Notes under the pieces: model-generated
What the model saw: the letters and a program-made list of their open reading frames with translations, nothing else
What the model was told of the DNA's origin: nothing
The model's database searches: none
From: Muribaculaceae bacterium
GTDB lineage: Bacteria > Bacteroidota > Bacteroidia > Bacteroidales > Muribaculaceae
Direction of reading: 5' to 3'
NCBI GenBank assembly: GCA_022509105.1
Contig: JAFLTV010000002.1
Span: 1-64,000 of the forward strand
Length of the DNA: 64,000 nt
Made by a program: the position numbers and the translations under genes
Shown: piece after piece, positions 34,416 through 43,569 of the stretch
Numbering within the stretch: position 1 is the first letter of the stretch
Layout of the letters: every line of letters starts with the position of its first letter

Positions 34416-36734
34416 ATGAAACTTAAAAATTACTTACTACTTGCAGGAGCTGCCCTAATGATGGTCAGTTGTTCTCAGGAAGATGTTTTCAATCCTGGGC
34501 TAACTGAGGGCGAATCCACCGTTTCTTTTACTATCAATTTGTCCGACCAAATGCAAACCCGAAGCTATGGCGACGGAACAACCGCAAAGTTTTTGCAATA
34601 TCAGTTATATAACAAAAAAGATGATGGAAGTTACGAGAAAGTAACCTTGGATGGTTATTCAGGAAAGATTTCAGATTTTAACCTAAGCACTATTTTGTCT
34701 TTCCAATTACTCAATGGTAATACTTATAAATTAGTTGCTGTAGCAGATAAATTTGGGAAAACATCTAATGGAGCTTATTATGTTAGTTTTGGGAATTCCA
34801 GTGTGACTATAGGAACTGCCAATTTATATAAAAGTCAGTTAAAAGATGAAGGAGGAGATATATTTTATGCTTCTGAAGAATTCACTGTAAACGGTGATCT
34901 TTCCGGCGTTATAGAATTAAAGCGGGCCGTAGCTCAAATTAATTTTGGCACTAATGATTACGAGGAGGCTGAAAGTTTAGGATTCGAAGGATTAAGTGCA
35001 GCATCTATTCAAATAAGAAGTTATATGACTTTTAATGCAATGACTTCTACCGGAGGAACTCTTTGGAGCTCGCCAGGCAATACATTCAGCTCGGATGCCT
35101 ATCTTAGTAAAGACACAGAAACCTTTCCTGTTGAAGGATATAAATACATAGCAATGGCGTATGTGTTTGTGAATGATGAAAAGGAACTATATGATATAAC
35201 ACTTTCTTATACTCCAAAAGGTAAAACCAAACAAACTATAAATTTAGCTTCTGTTCCCGTTCAGAGAAATCATAGAACAAATATTTATGGTTCTGTTCTT
35301 ACAAGCAACTATGACCTGACTTTAGAAATTGAACCAATGTTTGAAGAACCTGCCTATACCCCTGATGATTTGGCAACGGCACTTGCATTTGGTGGTACGG
35401 TGGCTTTACAAAATGATATAGAAATTTCAAAACAAGCTAAGATTGACAAAAATACAACCATTGATTTTAATGGTAAAAAAATTACGTCAAATATTGCACC
35501 TTCTTCGACAACTATACAACAAGTTCCTTTATATGTTACTGGCGGTGGTAATCTAACCCTTAAAGGCGATTCTGAAGGTAGTGGTATGAATACAAGCGCT
35601 GATGCCACTTCATTCTTGGTTGGCGTTAGTGGAGGTACTGTAACTGTTGAAAGTGGAACCTACACCTCAGATTATAAAGGCCCTCTCTTCTATATTGGGG
35701 AACCTGACGGAGGTACGGTTTACATCAAAGGTGGAACTTTCAAATCAGGATATACAAAAGAAGATTCCCAGAGTTTTCTCTTAAATTGCGAAGATGCAGC
35801 ATATAACAAAGGTACTGCTAAATTCGTAGTAACCGGTGGTAAGTTTTATAACTTCAATCCTGAGCATAGTAATGCCGAACCCGGTCTTGATCATAGTTGG
35901 GTTGCTCCCGGTTATAAAGTAATAAGCTACGCAGAAGGTGAAGATATGGTGTATATAGTAGTCCCTGACAATGCAATTGAAGCTAATACTTCTGATGCTT
36001 TAACACAGGCCTTCTCTAATGTTAGTAATGGCGACGTAATTTTAGTGACCGGTGATTGTTCAACAGCAGTAACAAGCAACTTCCCCAAAGGAGTAGATTT
36101 CACAATTAAGGGAGTGGGTGCTGAAAATTCTACAATTGTATTTGATTATGCTGATGCATCAGGATCTTCTGTAACATTTGAAGATATAACAGTTCATCCG
36201 GTTTATAATTCTACGAATCATACCGGAACTTCGTTGAAAGGCGCAAAAGATATTGTATTCAATAACTGCAATTTGGCTTGTGAATTTTCTATTTATGATG
36301 GTAATAATGCCACCTTCAACGAATGTACATTTACATATAACGGAAATACGGATCCTGCTAACGGAGGAAGATACGGAGCATATATCTATGGCGGAAATGT
36401 AGAAATTAATAATTGTGTGTTTGATCAATCCTCAGCTGTTAGCGCTAAGACTAAAGGTATTTTGATCTATCCCCAAGGTACCGTAGGAGATGTAACTGTG
36501 AATAATTGCAATTTTATAGGCGGTCAAACTCCCAATGATAAAAATGCGGCTATTGAAATTCATACGGAAAGTACAACCAGTGCAGGTAAATTGACCATCA
36601 ATGGCTGTACATTTGATAGCGACTCTTTCCCCGGTGGTCTTTGGCAAGAACTTCACGGAACTACAAGAGAAAAAAGTAAATTCTTTGAGGTATGGGTTGA
36701 CGGTTCAAAAGTTCAAGATAGAGAAAATCCCTAG
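34416..36734 (+). CDS. Pilin-like lipoprotein with beta-helix C-terminus, paralog 1
   Basis: A 772-residue lipoprotein: lipobox Cys19, then Arg49 in QMQTRSYG, a candidate cleavage site. Residues about 35-308 are FimA-like (DUF6562-type), ending in the VQRNHRTNIYG block. From about 309 onward, repeated strand-turn units such as GTVTVESGTY and GTVYIKGGTF indicate a right-handed parallel beta-helix, with further units rich in NNCNF-like Asn/Cys turns. Residues about 515-772 are homologous to the end of paralog 3. Middle units match paralog 2. Probably surface-exposed and part of, or carried by, a type V-like pilus. Confidence 0.8.
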   Translation: MKLKNYLLLAGAALMMVSCSQEDVFNPGLTEGESTVSFTINLSDQMQTRSYGDGTTAKFLQYQLYNKKDDGSYEKVTLDGYSGKISDFNLSTILSFQLLNGNTYKLVAVADKFGKTSNGAYYVSFGNSSVTIGTANLYKSQLKDEGGDIFYASEEFTVNGDLSGVIELKRAVAQINFGTNDYEEAESLGFEGLSAASIQIRSYMTFNAMTSTGGTLWSSPGNTFSSDAYLSKDTETFPVEGYKYIAMAYVFVNDEKELYDITLSYTPKGKTKQTINLASVPVQRNHRTNIYGSVLTSNYDLTLEIEPMFEEPAYTPDDLATALAFGGTVALQNDIEISKQAKIDKNTTIDFNGKKITSNIAPSSTTIQQVPLYVTGGGNLTLKGDSEGSGMNTSADATSFLVGVSGGTVTVESGTYTSDYKGPLFYIGEPDGGTVYIKGGTFKSGYTKEDSQSFLLNCEDAAYNKGTAKFVVTGGKFYNFNPEHSNAEPGLDHSWVAPGYKVISYAEGEDMVYIVVPDNAIEANTSDALTQAFSNVSNGDVILVTGDCSTAVTSNFPKGVDFTIKGVGAENSTIVFDYADASGSSVTFEDITVHPVYNSTNHTGTSLKGAKDIVFNNCNLACEFSIYDGNNATFNECTFTYNGNTDPANGGRYGAYIYGGNVEINNCVFDQSSAVSAKTKGILIYPQGTVGDVTVNNCNFIGGQTPNDKNAAIEIHTESTTSAGKLTINGCTFDSDSFPGGLWQELHGTTREKSKFFEVWVDGSKVQDRENP

Positions 36735-36756
36735 AAATAACTTTCTCTAAATATTT

Positions 36757-36788
36757 TCGGAGGAGGGGTAACTCTCCTCCGAAAAACT
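36757..36788 (+). terminator. Strong hairpin after pilin-like paralog 1
   Basis: TTTTCGGAGGAG pairs with CTCCTCCGAAAA across an 8-nt loop, just after the stop codon. There is no long T tract after it, so it may trim or stabilise the 3' end rather than stop all transcription. Confidence 0.65.
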
Positions 36789-36831
36789 AAAACTTTAAAG
36801 AAAATTGAAAAAATAAAATAAAGATATAACC

Positions 36832-39408
36832 ATGAAGAAAATAAATTATCTGATACTTGGTGCAGCCGGCCTTCTTTTGGCGAGCTGTTCGCAGGATGAT
36901 CTAGTTTCCGGTGTAGGAAACGGAGATGGTACTTCAACCGTTTCTTTGAACATCGCTTTGCCGGAACTTCAAACTCGTAGCTATAGTAACGGCCAGACAG
37001 CCAATAAGCTTATGTTTGCAGTCTATGAAATCGGCAGCGACGGCAAGACACTCACACAAGTTGGTGCAGGCGATACAGAATATTCCCGCACAACCAAGGC
37101 GGCTGCTGAAGAAATAAATATCAGTAAAGTTAAAACCTTTACCCTCCTTAATGAACGAACCTATAAGTTCGTATTTTGGGCGGAGGCTTCCGGTGATACT
37201 CCTTATACAGTTACATGGACAGATAATGACGTTAACTTGAAGGCTGACTATACCAATGTAAAGGCTAATGACGAGAATCTTGATGCATTCTTCGGTTCCG
37301 TTGATTTGACAGTAAAAGGCAATGTTCAGCTTGATGTGCCTCTCAAACGTCCATTTGCACAAATCAATATAGGTACAAACGACCTGACAAAAGCAAAGGA
37401 ATTAGGCTACGAAGTTGAGAAATCAACTATAAAGGCAGGCAGTAAGGGAGAGCTGAACCTCATCACCGGAAAGTGTGAAAACAGCCTTATGGCTACCCGC
37501 ATTTTCAGTATGAATGATATCCCCTCCGGTGAGACATTCCCGGTAGAGAATTATGAATATCTGGCTATGACTTATGTGTTGGTGCCTGTTGACCAAGAAA
37601 ATATTTCAGTAAGCTTTGATTATATGGAAGCTACTGAAGAAGAAGGTAAGCATATACATAATGTTTCCAATGTTCCGGTAAAGCGTAATCATCGCACAAA
37701 CATCTATGGACAGATTTTAACCGGCAATGCAGAACTGACTGTAAGAATCGAACCGATTTTTGACACTCCCGACCTCGAACCCCATCCATTAGAATTAGCT
37801 GCATCACTTGGAGGAACGGTTGCATTAGATGATGATGTAAACTTTGATGATTTAGGATGGGACCAATTAAGATTTGAAAAGGATGTTGTATTAGATCTTA
37901 ATGGCAAGACTATAACAGGTAAGACAGGAAACAGTCAATCTGATAATGCCGATGGAACTATTCTTGCTGTTAACGGTTCTACCATGACTATCAAAGGACC
38001 GGGTGAAGTGAAAGCCAATGGTTCTTATGCCACTATCGTAGTATGGGCTGATGAAGGCTCTACCATTAATATTGAAGGGGGAACATTCGATGGGGTAAAT
38101 GACGATGTCACTATTTACATAGGTGAAGGTGGTGGAACAATCAATATCAAAGGAGGTGTTTTCAAAGGATTAAAACCAAACTCCAAGGAAAATCTTCTAA
38201 ATTGTTACGATGCTGCATTTAAAAATGGTAGTGCTAAATTCGTAGTAACCGGTGGTACATTCTATAACTGGGATCCAAGAGCAAGCACAATAGAACCCAC
38301 TTATCCAGAAAAAGTTAATTGGGTATCGGATGGTTACAAAGTAATTGTTTCCAATGATGATGAAGGAAACACTCTTTATACAGTAGTCGAAAATAACGTG
38401 GTTGATAAAGCTTCAGACTTTCTGACTCTCTATGGAGCTTCAAATGAACCGATAGTACAGGTTTACGCAAACACTACAATTGACTTAACTGAAGCTACAG
38501 CTGATCAGCTTACTAATAATGTGCCGAAAACTATAATCATGCAAGAGGGCTCAGAAATCAAAATGGGAGCTCAAAAATATTTTGCAGCGAATGCCGATCT
38601 TACAATTATAGGTCCGGAAAATTCCATTAAGACTCGTTCAGGAGAATTGGAAACAACAGGAGCGGTTATAACTAATGCAGATACTCCAATCAATGGTAAA
38701 TATAAGGCCCTTATTCATATATATGACGGTACATTAACTCTAAAAAATGTTACCCTTGTATGTGATTTGAAAAATCATTACCACACAAGTGGAGTGTCTA
38801 ATGGAGCAGCTATTTCATATTATAAAAACTCAAACGTAGTAATTGAAGATTCAAGAATATATTCAGGTGAATATACTCTTTGCGGTCTATCTACTATGGG
38901 TGAAGCAACAGGTGAAATTACTCTTACTAACAGTTATTTCGAATCCACTTCTGCTAATACTAATGGTACCGGTGCTTATTCTTATGCACTCAGAATTTTC
39001 GGAAAGAAAGCAACAGTTACTAATTGCGAGGTCAAAGGTATACAAGGAGGTATAGCTTTATCATTTGTTGATTTGACTATCAATGGAGGTAAATACTACA
39101 CTTATAATACTCCAGGTAATAATGACGGTTTCTATCCGGTATATGCAACGAATAATGGAACTGTTACTATACTGGATGGAGAATTCTCAAGTCCAAACGA
39201 TAGGAGTAATGGAATAGCAGAGGGTAAAAGTGCTGTCGTATGCGGTGATGATGATACAGGCAAACCATTTGGCAATGTAATAATTAAAGGAGGAAAATTC
39301 AGCGGTAAGGCATATAACCATGTTACAAATAAAATTTATGAGCCAGCCGCAGGTTTCTCATGGACTAGCCTCTCAGATCAAGGAGAATTTAAATGGACAG
39401 TAAAATAA
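36832..39408 (+). CDS. Pilin-like lipoprotein with beta-helix C-terminus, paralog 2
   Basis: An 858-residue paralog with the same plan: lipobox Cys19 (LASC), Arg49 in ELQTRSYS, a FimA-like half to about residue 310 containing VKRNHRTNIYG, then a beta-helix. Helix units include STINIEGGTF, GTINIKGGVF, AKFVVTGGTF and NVIIKGGKF. Its first helix block matches paralog 1, including a 25-nt identical DNA stretch (38233-38257 with 35817-35841). Its last 300 residues are unlike those of paralogs 1 and 3. Function inferred as pilus subunit or adhesin; ligand unknown. Confidence 0.8.
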   Translation: MKKINYLILGAAGLLLASCSQDDLVSGVGNGDGTSTVSLNIALPELQTRSYSNGQTANKLMFAVYEIGSDGKTLTQVGAGDTEYSRTTKAAAEEINISKVKTFTLLNERTYKFVFWAEASGDTPYTVTWTDNDVNLKADYTNVKANDENLDAFFGSVDLTVKGNVQLDVPLKRPFAQINIGTNDLTKAKELGYEVEKSTIKAGSKGELNLITGKCENSLMATRIFSMNDIPSGETFPVENYEYLAMTYVLVPVDQENISVSFDYMEATEEEGKHIHNVSNVPVKRNHRTNIYGQILTGNAELTVRIEPIFDTPDLEPHPLELAASLGGTVALDDDVNFDDLGWDQLRFEKDVVLDLNGKTITGKTGNSQSDNADGTILAVNGSTMTIKGPGEVKANGSYATIVVWADEGSTINIEGGTFDGVNDDVTIYIGEGGGTINIKGGVFKGLKPNSKENLLNCYDAAFKNGSAKFVVTGGTFYNWDPRASTIEPTYPEKVNWVSDGYKVIVSNDDEGNTLYTVVENNVVDKASDFLTLYGASNEPIVQVYANTTIDLTEATADQLTNNVPKTIIMQEGSEIKMGAQKYFAANADLTIIGPENSIKTRSGELETTGAVITNADTPINGKYKALIHIYDGTLTLKNVTLVCDLKNHYHTSGVSNGAAISYYKNSNVVIEDSRIYSGEYTLCGLSTMGEATGEITLTNSYFESTSANTNGTGAYSYALRIFGKKATVTNCEVKGIQGGIALSFVDLTINGGKYYTYNTPGNNDGFYPVYATNNGTVTILDGEFSSPNDRSNGIAEGKSAVVCGDDDTGKPFGNVIIKGGKFSGKAYNHVTNKIYEPAAGFSWTSLSDQGEFKWTVK

Positions 39409-39430
39409 TTTGTAAAAAATAGCAATAATT

Positions 39431-39463
39431 TTTCCTGAAGGGGATTGCTTCCCCTTCAGGAAA
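39431..39463 (+). terminator. Strong hairpin after pilin-like paralog 2
   Basis: TTTCCTGAAGGGG (39431-39443) pairs perfectly with CCCCTTCAGGAAA (39451-39463) across 7 nt. It lies 22 nt after the stop codon. A T tract precedes rather than follows the stem, so termination efficiency is uncertain. Confidence 0.65.
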
Positions 39464-39466
39464 CAA

Positions 39467-39686
39467 ACAACCGGCCCCGCCTCCGGCAGACAGAAACCTT
39501 GACGAGGAGGACAACCGCCCCCGCCTTCGGCCGACAGAAGCCCTGACGAGGAGAACAACGGACCGGGCCTCCGGCAGACAGAAGCCTTGACGAGGAGAAC
39601 AACGGACCGGGCCTCCGGCAGACAGAAACTCTGACGAGGAGGACAACCGGCTCGGGCCTTCGATTGACAGAAACCCTGACGGGGGG
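39467..39686 (+). repeat. Five tandem 44-nt REP-like units upstream of the RAYT gene
   Basis: Units start at 39467, 39511, 39555, 39599 and 39643. Each contains ACAAC, then a GC-rich core GCCTCCGGCAGACAGAA (variant GCCTTCGGCCGACAGAAG), then TGACGAGGAG. The core can fold as a small GCC-GGC hairpin. Units are directly adjacent with no unique spacer, so this is not a CRISPR. An inverted copy ends at about 39745. This array fills the gene-free stretch 39464-39767 before the transposase. Confidence 0.85.
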
Positions 39687-39715
39687 AACAGAAACCGGAA
39701 TTGGGAAAAAATCGT

Positions 39716-39745
39716 CCCTGTTTCTGTCTGCCAAAGGCGGGATAA
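39716..39745 (-). repeat. Inverted REP-like copy before the RAYT start
   Basis: Read on the minus strand this is CCCGCCTTTGGCAGACAGAA followed by ACAGG, a near match to the core of the tandem units in the opposite orientation. Facing REP copies of this kind form the paired hairpins recognised by RAYT enzymes. Confidence 0.75.
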
Positions 39746-39767
39746 TTTGAAAAAGATTAGACCATAA

Positions 39768-40784
39768 ATGGGAATAGGAAATTATAGAGCTAAGTATATT
39801 GACTATCGTAAACCGGGAATTTTCTTGATTACGATGGCCAAAAATGACTATATTCCTATGTTTTCCTCCCTTTATCCAACCGGTAAAGCTGACAGATATA
39901 AAGGCATTAATACAGCATTTTTCAGATTAGGAAAAATTATCAGAACGAATCTCGAAAATTTCAAATATAAATATCCCGAGATTAAAATTCTCCAGTTTGT
40001 GGTTATGCCGGATCATGTGCATTTTATTCTTCAAAAAATAGAAAAGAATGAAAAGCATCTGGATGATTACATTCAGCAACTTAAACTTGATATTTATGAT
40101 GAAGCAAAAGCCAAAAGTATAGTGGCACCAAAAGATATGATTTTCCGTCCCGGCTATAACGATCAATTTCTTACTCATAAGCGAAGCTTGAGGGTAATGT
40201 TTGAATACATCTGGGAGAATCCATATCGATTATGGACAAGGAAGAACCATCCTGAATTTTTCACACGTATAGAAAATGGCGAATTGTTTGGAATTCGATG
40301 TCAATTCTATGGTAATATGAATCTGTTGAAGAATCCATTCATATATTCGGTTGTTTGGCACAGCTATTATTCACCCGAAGAGAAAATCGCTCGTTCGGAG
40401 CTTTGGCGTTATGCTCTCAAAAATGATGGAGTTTTAGCAGGAGCTTTCATACATCAAGAGGAAAAGAAATTCTTGAAAGAGGCTTTGAGTTTTGGCTCAA
40501 AGATTATATTATTCCGAAATTTCAAGCTGGAAGAAAGAGAAAAGCCTCAAGGAAAACTATTTCAACTTTGCGAAACAGGAAAATTGCTGATCATTTCTCC
40601 GGAGTTTCCATCTGATATCCCCGTTGTAAAAGGGAAAGACGGAAGGCCTCAAATAAACAAACCGCAAAGCCGATTCATGAATTTATTGGCAGAACGGCTT
40701 GAAAACCAATTGCTCCCGCCTCCGGCAGACAGAAACCGGAACGGCCCCAAGCAATTAGCAATTAGCAATAAGCAATTGGAATGA
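39768..40784 (+). CDS. REP-associated tyrosine transposase (RAYT, HUH/Y1 family)
   Basis: A 338-residue protein. Residues about 10-160 form a Y1_Tnp domain with the HUH motif at His83-Val-His85 (MPDHVHFIL). Candidate catalytic Tyr residues are Tyr130 (PGYNDQ) and Tyr147 (FEYIWENP). Residues about 190-300 are extra: GVLAGAFIHQEEK, then SKIILFRNF and CETGKLLIISP, alternating strands and helices that look Rossmann/SLOG-like. REP-like copies lie on both sides, and one is built into the last codons (PPPADRNRN). It splits the array of pilin-like paralogs. Confidence 0.85.
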   Translation: MGIGNYRAKYIDYRKPGIFLITMAKNDYIPMFSSLYPTGKADRYKGINTAFFRLGKIIRTNLENFKYKYPEIKILQFVVMPDHVHFILQKIEKNEKHLDDYIQQLKLDIYDEAKAKSIVAPKDMIFRPGYNDQFLTHKRSLRVMFEYIWENPYRLWTRKNHPEFFTRIENGELFGIRCQFYGNMNLLKNPFIYSVVWHSYYSPEEKIARSELWRYALKNDGVLAGAFIHQEEKKFLKEALSFGSKIILFRNFKLEEREKPQGKLFQLCETGKLLIISPEFPSDIPVVKGKDGRPQINKPQSRFMNLLAERLENQLLPPPADRNRNGPKQLAISNKQLE

Positions 40785-40868
40785 TGGCAATTAAGAAACA
40801 TAAATTTCTAATTAAATTAAAAGATATTGGCTAATTAAGCTGTAGAGGTTTCTGTCTACCGAAGGTGG
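40719..40868. repeat. REP-like copies at and after the RAYT 3' end
   Basis: A direct copy of the core (CCGCCTCCGGCAGACAGAAA) lies within the coding sequence near 40719-40738. An inverted copy (GGTTTCTGTCTACCGAAGG) lies near 40849-40867. Together with the upstream array they bracket the gene. Confidence 0.75.
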
Positions 40869-40955
40869 GCAAAATTGAAAAAAGCCTCGAAAGCAGGCCT
40901 GAAGGAAAGATAATGATTAAAACTATAAATATTAATAACATTTAAAATTAACATC

Positions 40956-43556
40956 ATGAAACATTTAAATTATCTGCTTCTCGGCGCCGCGGGACTTATG
41001 CTCGCAAGCTGCTCGCAAGAAGACATGTCTGTCATCAGCAGTAATGAGGATGGAACAGCGAATGTATCTCTGACACTGAGTGTGCCACAATTGAAAACCC
41101 GTAGTTATAGCGACGGAAAGACGGCGATAAATTTACAATATGCCGTTTACAAAAAAGACAATTCAACGGGAGAACTTACATGGCTTGATATGAATGGCAA
41201 AGGAACTATGACCAACCTTCAAGAGCATGTAAATTTCAAACTTGTAACAAACCATACTTATGGTTTTGTATTCTGGGCTGATAGCGGGGAAACACCTTAC
41301 ACGATTACTTTTGGATCTGACGGAGCTACAATGACAATTAATTATGACGAAGAAGAGGGCACTCCGACAGCCAATAATGAAAAACTTGATGCTTTCTATG
41401 CTTATCATGAAGTTACGGTTACAGGGAATGCCAATGAAACTGTATACTTATATCGACCGTTTGCCCAGATCAATGTAGGCACAAGCGATCTGACAGATTC
41501 AAAGAAAGCCGGTTATGTTCCAACTCAGTCTCATGTAACTGTCTCAGGAATTTATGATACTCTTGACCTTATAAGTGGAGAAGTAAGTAATTCTGACGAT
41601 GAAGCTAACAAGAGTCATGATTTTTCTTTCGCAGCTCTTCCAAGTGGAGAAACATTCCCGGTTGAGAATCACGATTACTTGGCTATGGTTTATGCACTTG
41701 TACCTTCTGATCAGAAGACTGTAGAGGTGGAATTCTGTATAAAAGATGACAATGAAGAACATGCAGCAGAACATACTGTAGGTTCTGTGCCAGTGCAGAG
41801 AAACTACCGCACTAATATTTTCGGCCAATTAATTACAAGCAACGTAGATGTTAATGTGATTATAGAACCTGCATACGAAAAACCTGATTATTTTGTAAAT
41901 CATGACGGAGTTGAATATGACGCAACCTCAAATACTTACACTATAACAAACGCTCATGGCCTTGAATGGCTTTCACAACGTGTAAACTGCCATGATGGAA
42001 AAGATAATGTATCCACCACAACTCCGGCAGGTGTTTATGGAAGTCCAAAATGTTCATTCTACAATCAAAAGGTAGTTCTTGCCAATGATATTGACATGAC
42101 TGTTTGCGGAACTCGTGCCGGTGAAATATTATCTTTCCAACCCATAGGTTATTCAAATCAATCAAACGGTCAATCTACCCATGCTTTTGCAGGTGAATTT
42201 GATGGCCAAGGACACACAATTACAGGTCTTGCTGTATATACAGAAAGAAATTCTAACGCCGGATTGTTTGGTTATACTGAAAGTGCTACAATCAAGAATG
42301 TAACTCTCAAAGACGTAAACATCAACGGTCATTATAAAGTGGGTGCGCTGGTTGCTTACGCACGTAATACCAATATTGAAGGTTGTACAGTTTCCGGAGG
42401 ATCAGTAACCACAACTCCGTGGGAGATCAAGCCTGGTGTTTATGATGATGGAAATAATGCCGGTGGTCTTATCGGTTACTATGACAACCAACCGTTCACA
42501 GGTGTTGTCAAGAATAATATAGTTGAAAATCTCGAAGTATCTGCATTCAGAAGAATTGGTGGTTTGGCAGGACGTATTGGCGCTCGTGATGATTCTACCC
42601 CACGCTCTTGCGGTATTGAAATAAGCGGTAACACAGTATCAAATGTTACCCTGACAGTTGATCAAACAGAAATTCGATATGACGGTTATTTAAGTATGAA
42701 GGCTAAAGCACAGATAGGAGAACTCTATGGTTTAGTTGAAATCGAAAGTTATGCTTCACCTTCTAATTATCAACAAGATGGTTTTACAAATGTAACTAAA
42801 AAAGAAATTTATCCAGAAGTTGCATCAGATGATCAAAGTCTTTCTTCAGTTTTGAGTGGTATAAATGATGGAGATGTGATTGTTATTAATGGAGAAAATG
42901 TAGGTTTACCCGAAGACCTTCCAGCTAAGGAGTTTACAATAAAGGGACTGGGTCCGGATGTGTCTTCTATCAATATACCATTAGGTTATAATCGGGCTTC
43001 AGGCGCCAAGATAACATTCCAGGATATTACTATTACATCTGCTCCCAGTGTTACTAACCATTCCAGTATCAAAATGACTGATGCAGAAGAAGTACATTTA
43101 ATAAATGTTGTGGTAAACGGAGAATTCCACACTTCAGCAGGAAACCAAAACGCTACATTTGAAAATTGTCAGTTTAACTATGACATACCGAGCAATAACA
43201 ATTACCTGCTTTGGCTCGAATCTGCAGGTAATGTCATAGTGAAAGATTGCAAATTCAATAACATAAATGCGAAGGCTATTCTTATCTGTGAAAATTCATC
43301 GAACCAAGCTGTTATGGGAGATGTAACAGTTGAAAATTGTTCTTTCACGGCAGAACAATCTTCAGATAAAGCTGCAGTTGAAGCTCACTCTGAAAACTAC
43401 ACAGATGCCGGGATTCTGACTATCAATAATTGCACTTACGATGCAAGTAAATATCAGGGAGGTCTCTGGAGAGAAATCAACAATAAAAGCGGTGATCCAA
43501 ATTATGGAAAACCCACTAATTTCTTCACTGTAATTGTTGACGGAAAGGAACAATAA
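40956..43556 (+). CDS. Pilin-like lipoprotein with GLUG and beta-helix modules, paralog 3
   Basis: An 866-residue paralog: lipobox Cys19, Arg49 in QLKTRSYS, FimA-like half to about residue 304 containing VQRNYRTNIFG. A different middle follows (about 310-600), with GLUG-type repeats such as FDGQGHTITGL, NAGLFGY and KVGALVAYA, known from secreted adhesins and IgA peptidase-like proteins. From about 622 to the end it matches the C-terminal module of paralog 1. Upstream 171 nt contain a REP-like copy and no clear -7 consensus, so its promoter is uncertain. Confidence 0.8.
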   Translation: MKHLNYLLLGAAGLMLASCSQEDMSVISSNEDGTANVSLTLSVPQLKTRSYSDGKTAINLQYAVYKKDNSTGELTWLDMNGKGTMTNLQEHVNFKLVTNHTYGFVFWADSGETPYTITFGSDGATMTINYDEEEGTPTANNEKLDAFYAYHEVTVTGNANETVYLYRPFAQINVGTSDLTDSKKAGYVPTQSHVTVSGIYDTLDLISGEVSNSDDEANKSHDFSFAALPSGETFPVENHDYLAMVYALVPSDQKTVEVEFCIKDDNEEHAAEHTVGSVPVQRNYRTNIFGQLITSNVDVNVIIEPAYEKPDYFVNHDGVEYDATSNTYTITNAHGLEWLSQRVNCHDGKDNVSTTTPAGVYGSPKCSFYNQKVVLANDIDMTVCGTRAGEILSFQPIGYSNQSNGQSTHAFAGEFDGQGHTITGLAVYTERNSNAGLFGYTESATIKNVTLKDVNINGHYKVGALVAYARNTNIEGCTVSGGSVTTTPWEIKPGVYDDGNNAGGLIGYYDNQPFTGVVKNNIVENLEVSAFRRIGGLAGRIGARDDSTPRSCGIEISGNTVSNVTLTVDQTEIRYDGYLSMKAKAQIGELYGLVEIESYASPSNYQQDGFTNVTKKEIYPEVASDDQSLSSVLSGINDGDVIVINGENVGLPEDLPAKEFTIKGLGPDVSSINIPLGYNRASGAKITFQDITITSAPSVTNHSSIKMTDAEEVHLINVVVNGEFHTSAGNQNATFENCQFNYDIPSNNNYLLWLESAGNVIVKDCKFNNINAKAILICENSSNQAVMGDVTVENCSFTAEQSSDKAAVEAHSENYTDAGILTINNCTYDASKYQGGLWREINNKSGDPNYGKPTNFFTVIVDGKEQ

Positions 43557-43569
43557 TTTCTATTTTATC

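Noticed and set aside
39467..39686. Possible CRISPR array
   Set aside because: The 44-nt units abut directly and have no unique spacers, and no cas gene is near; they match a REP/RAYT pattern instead.
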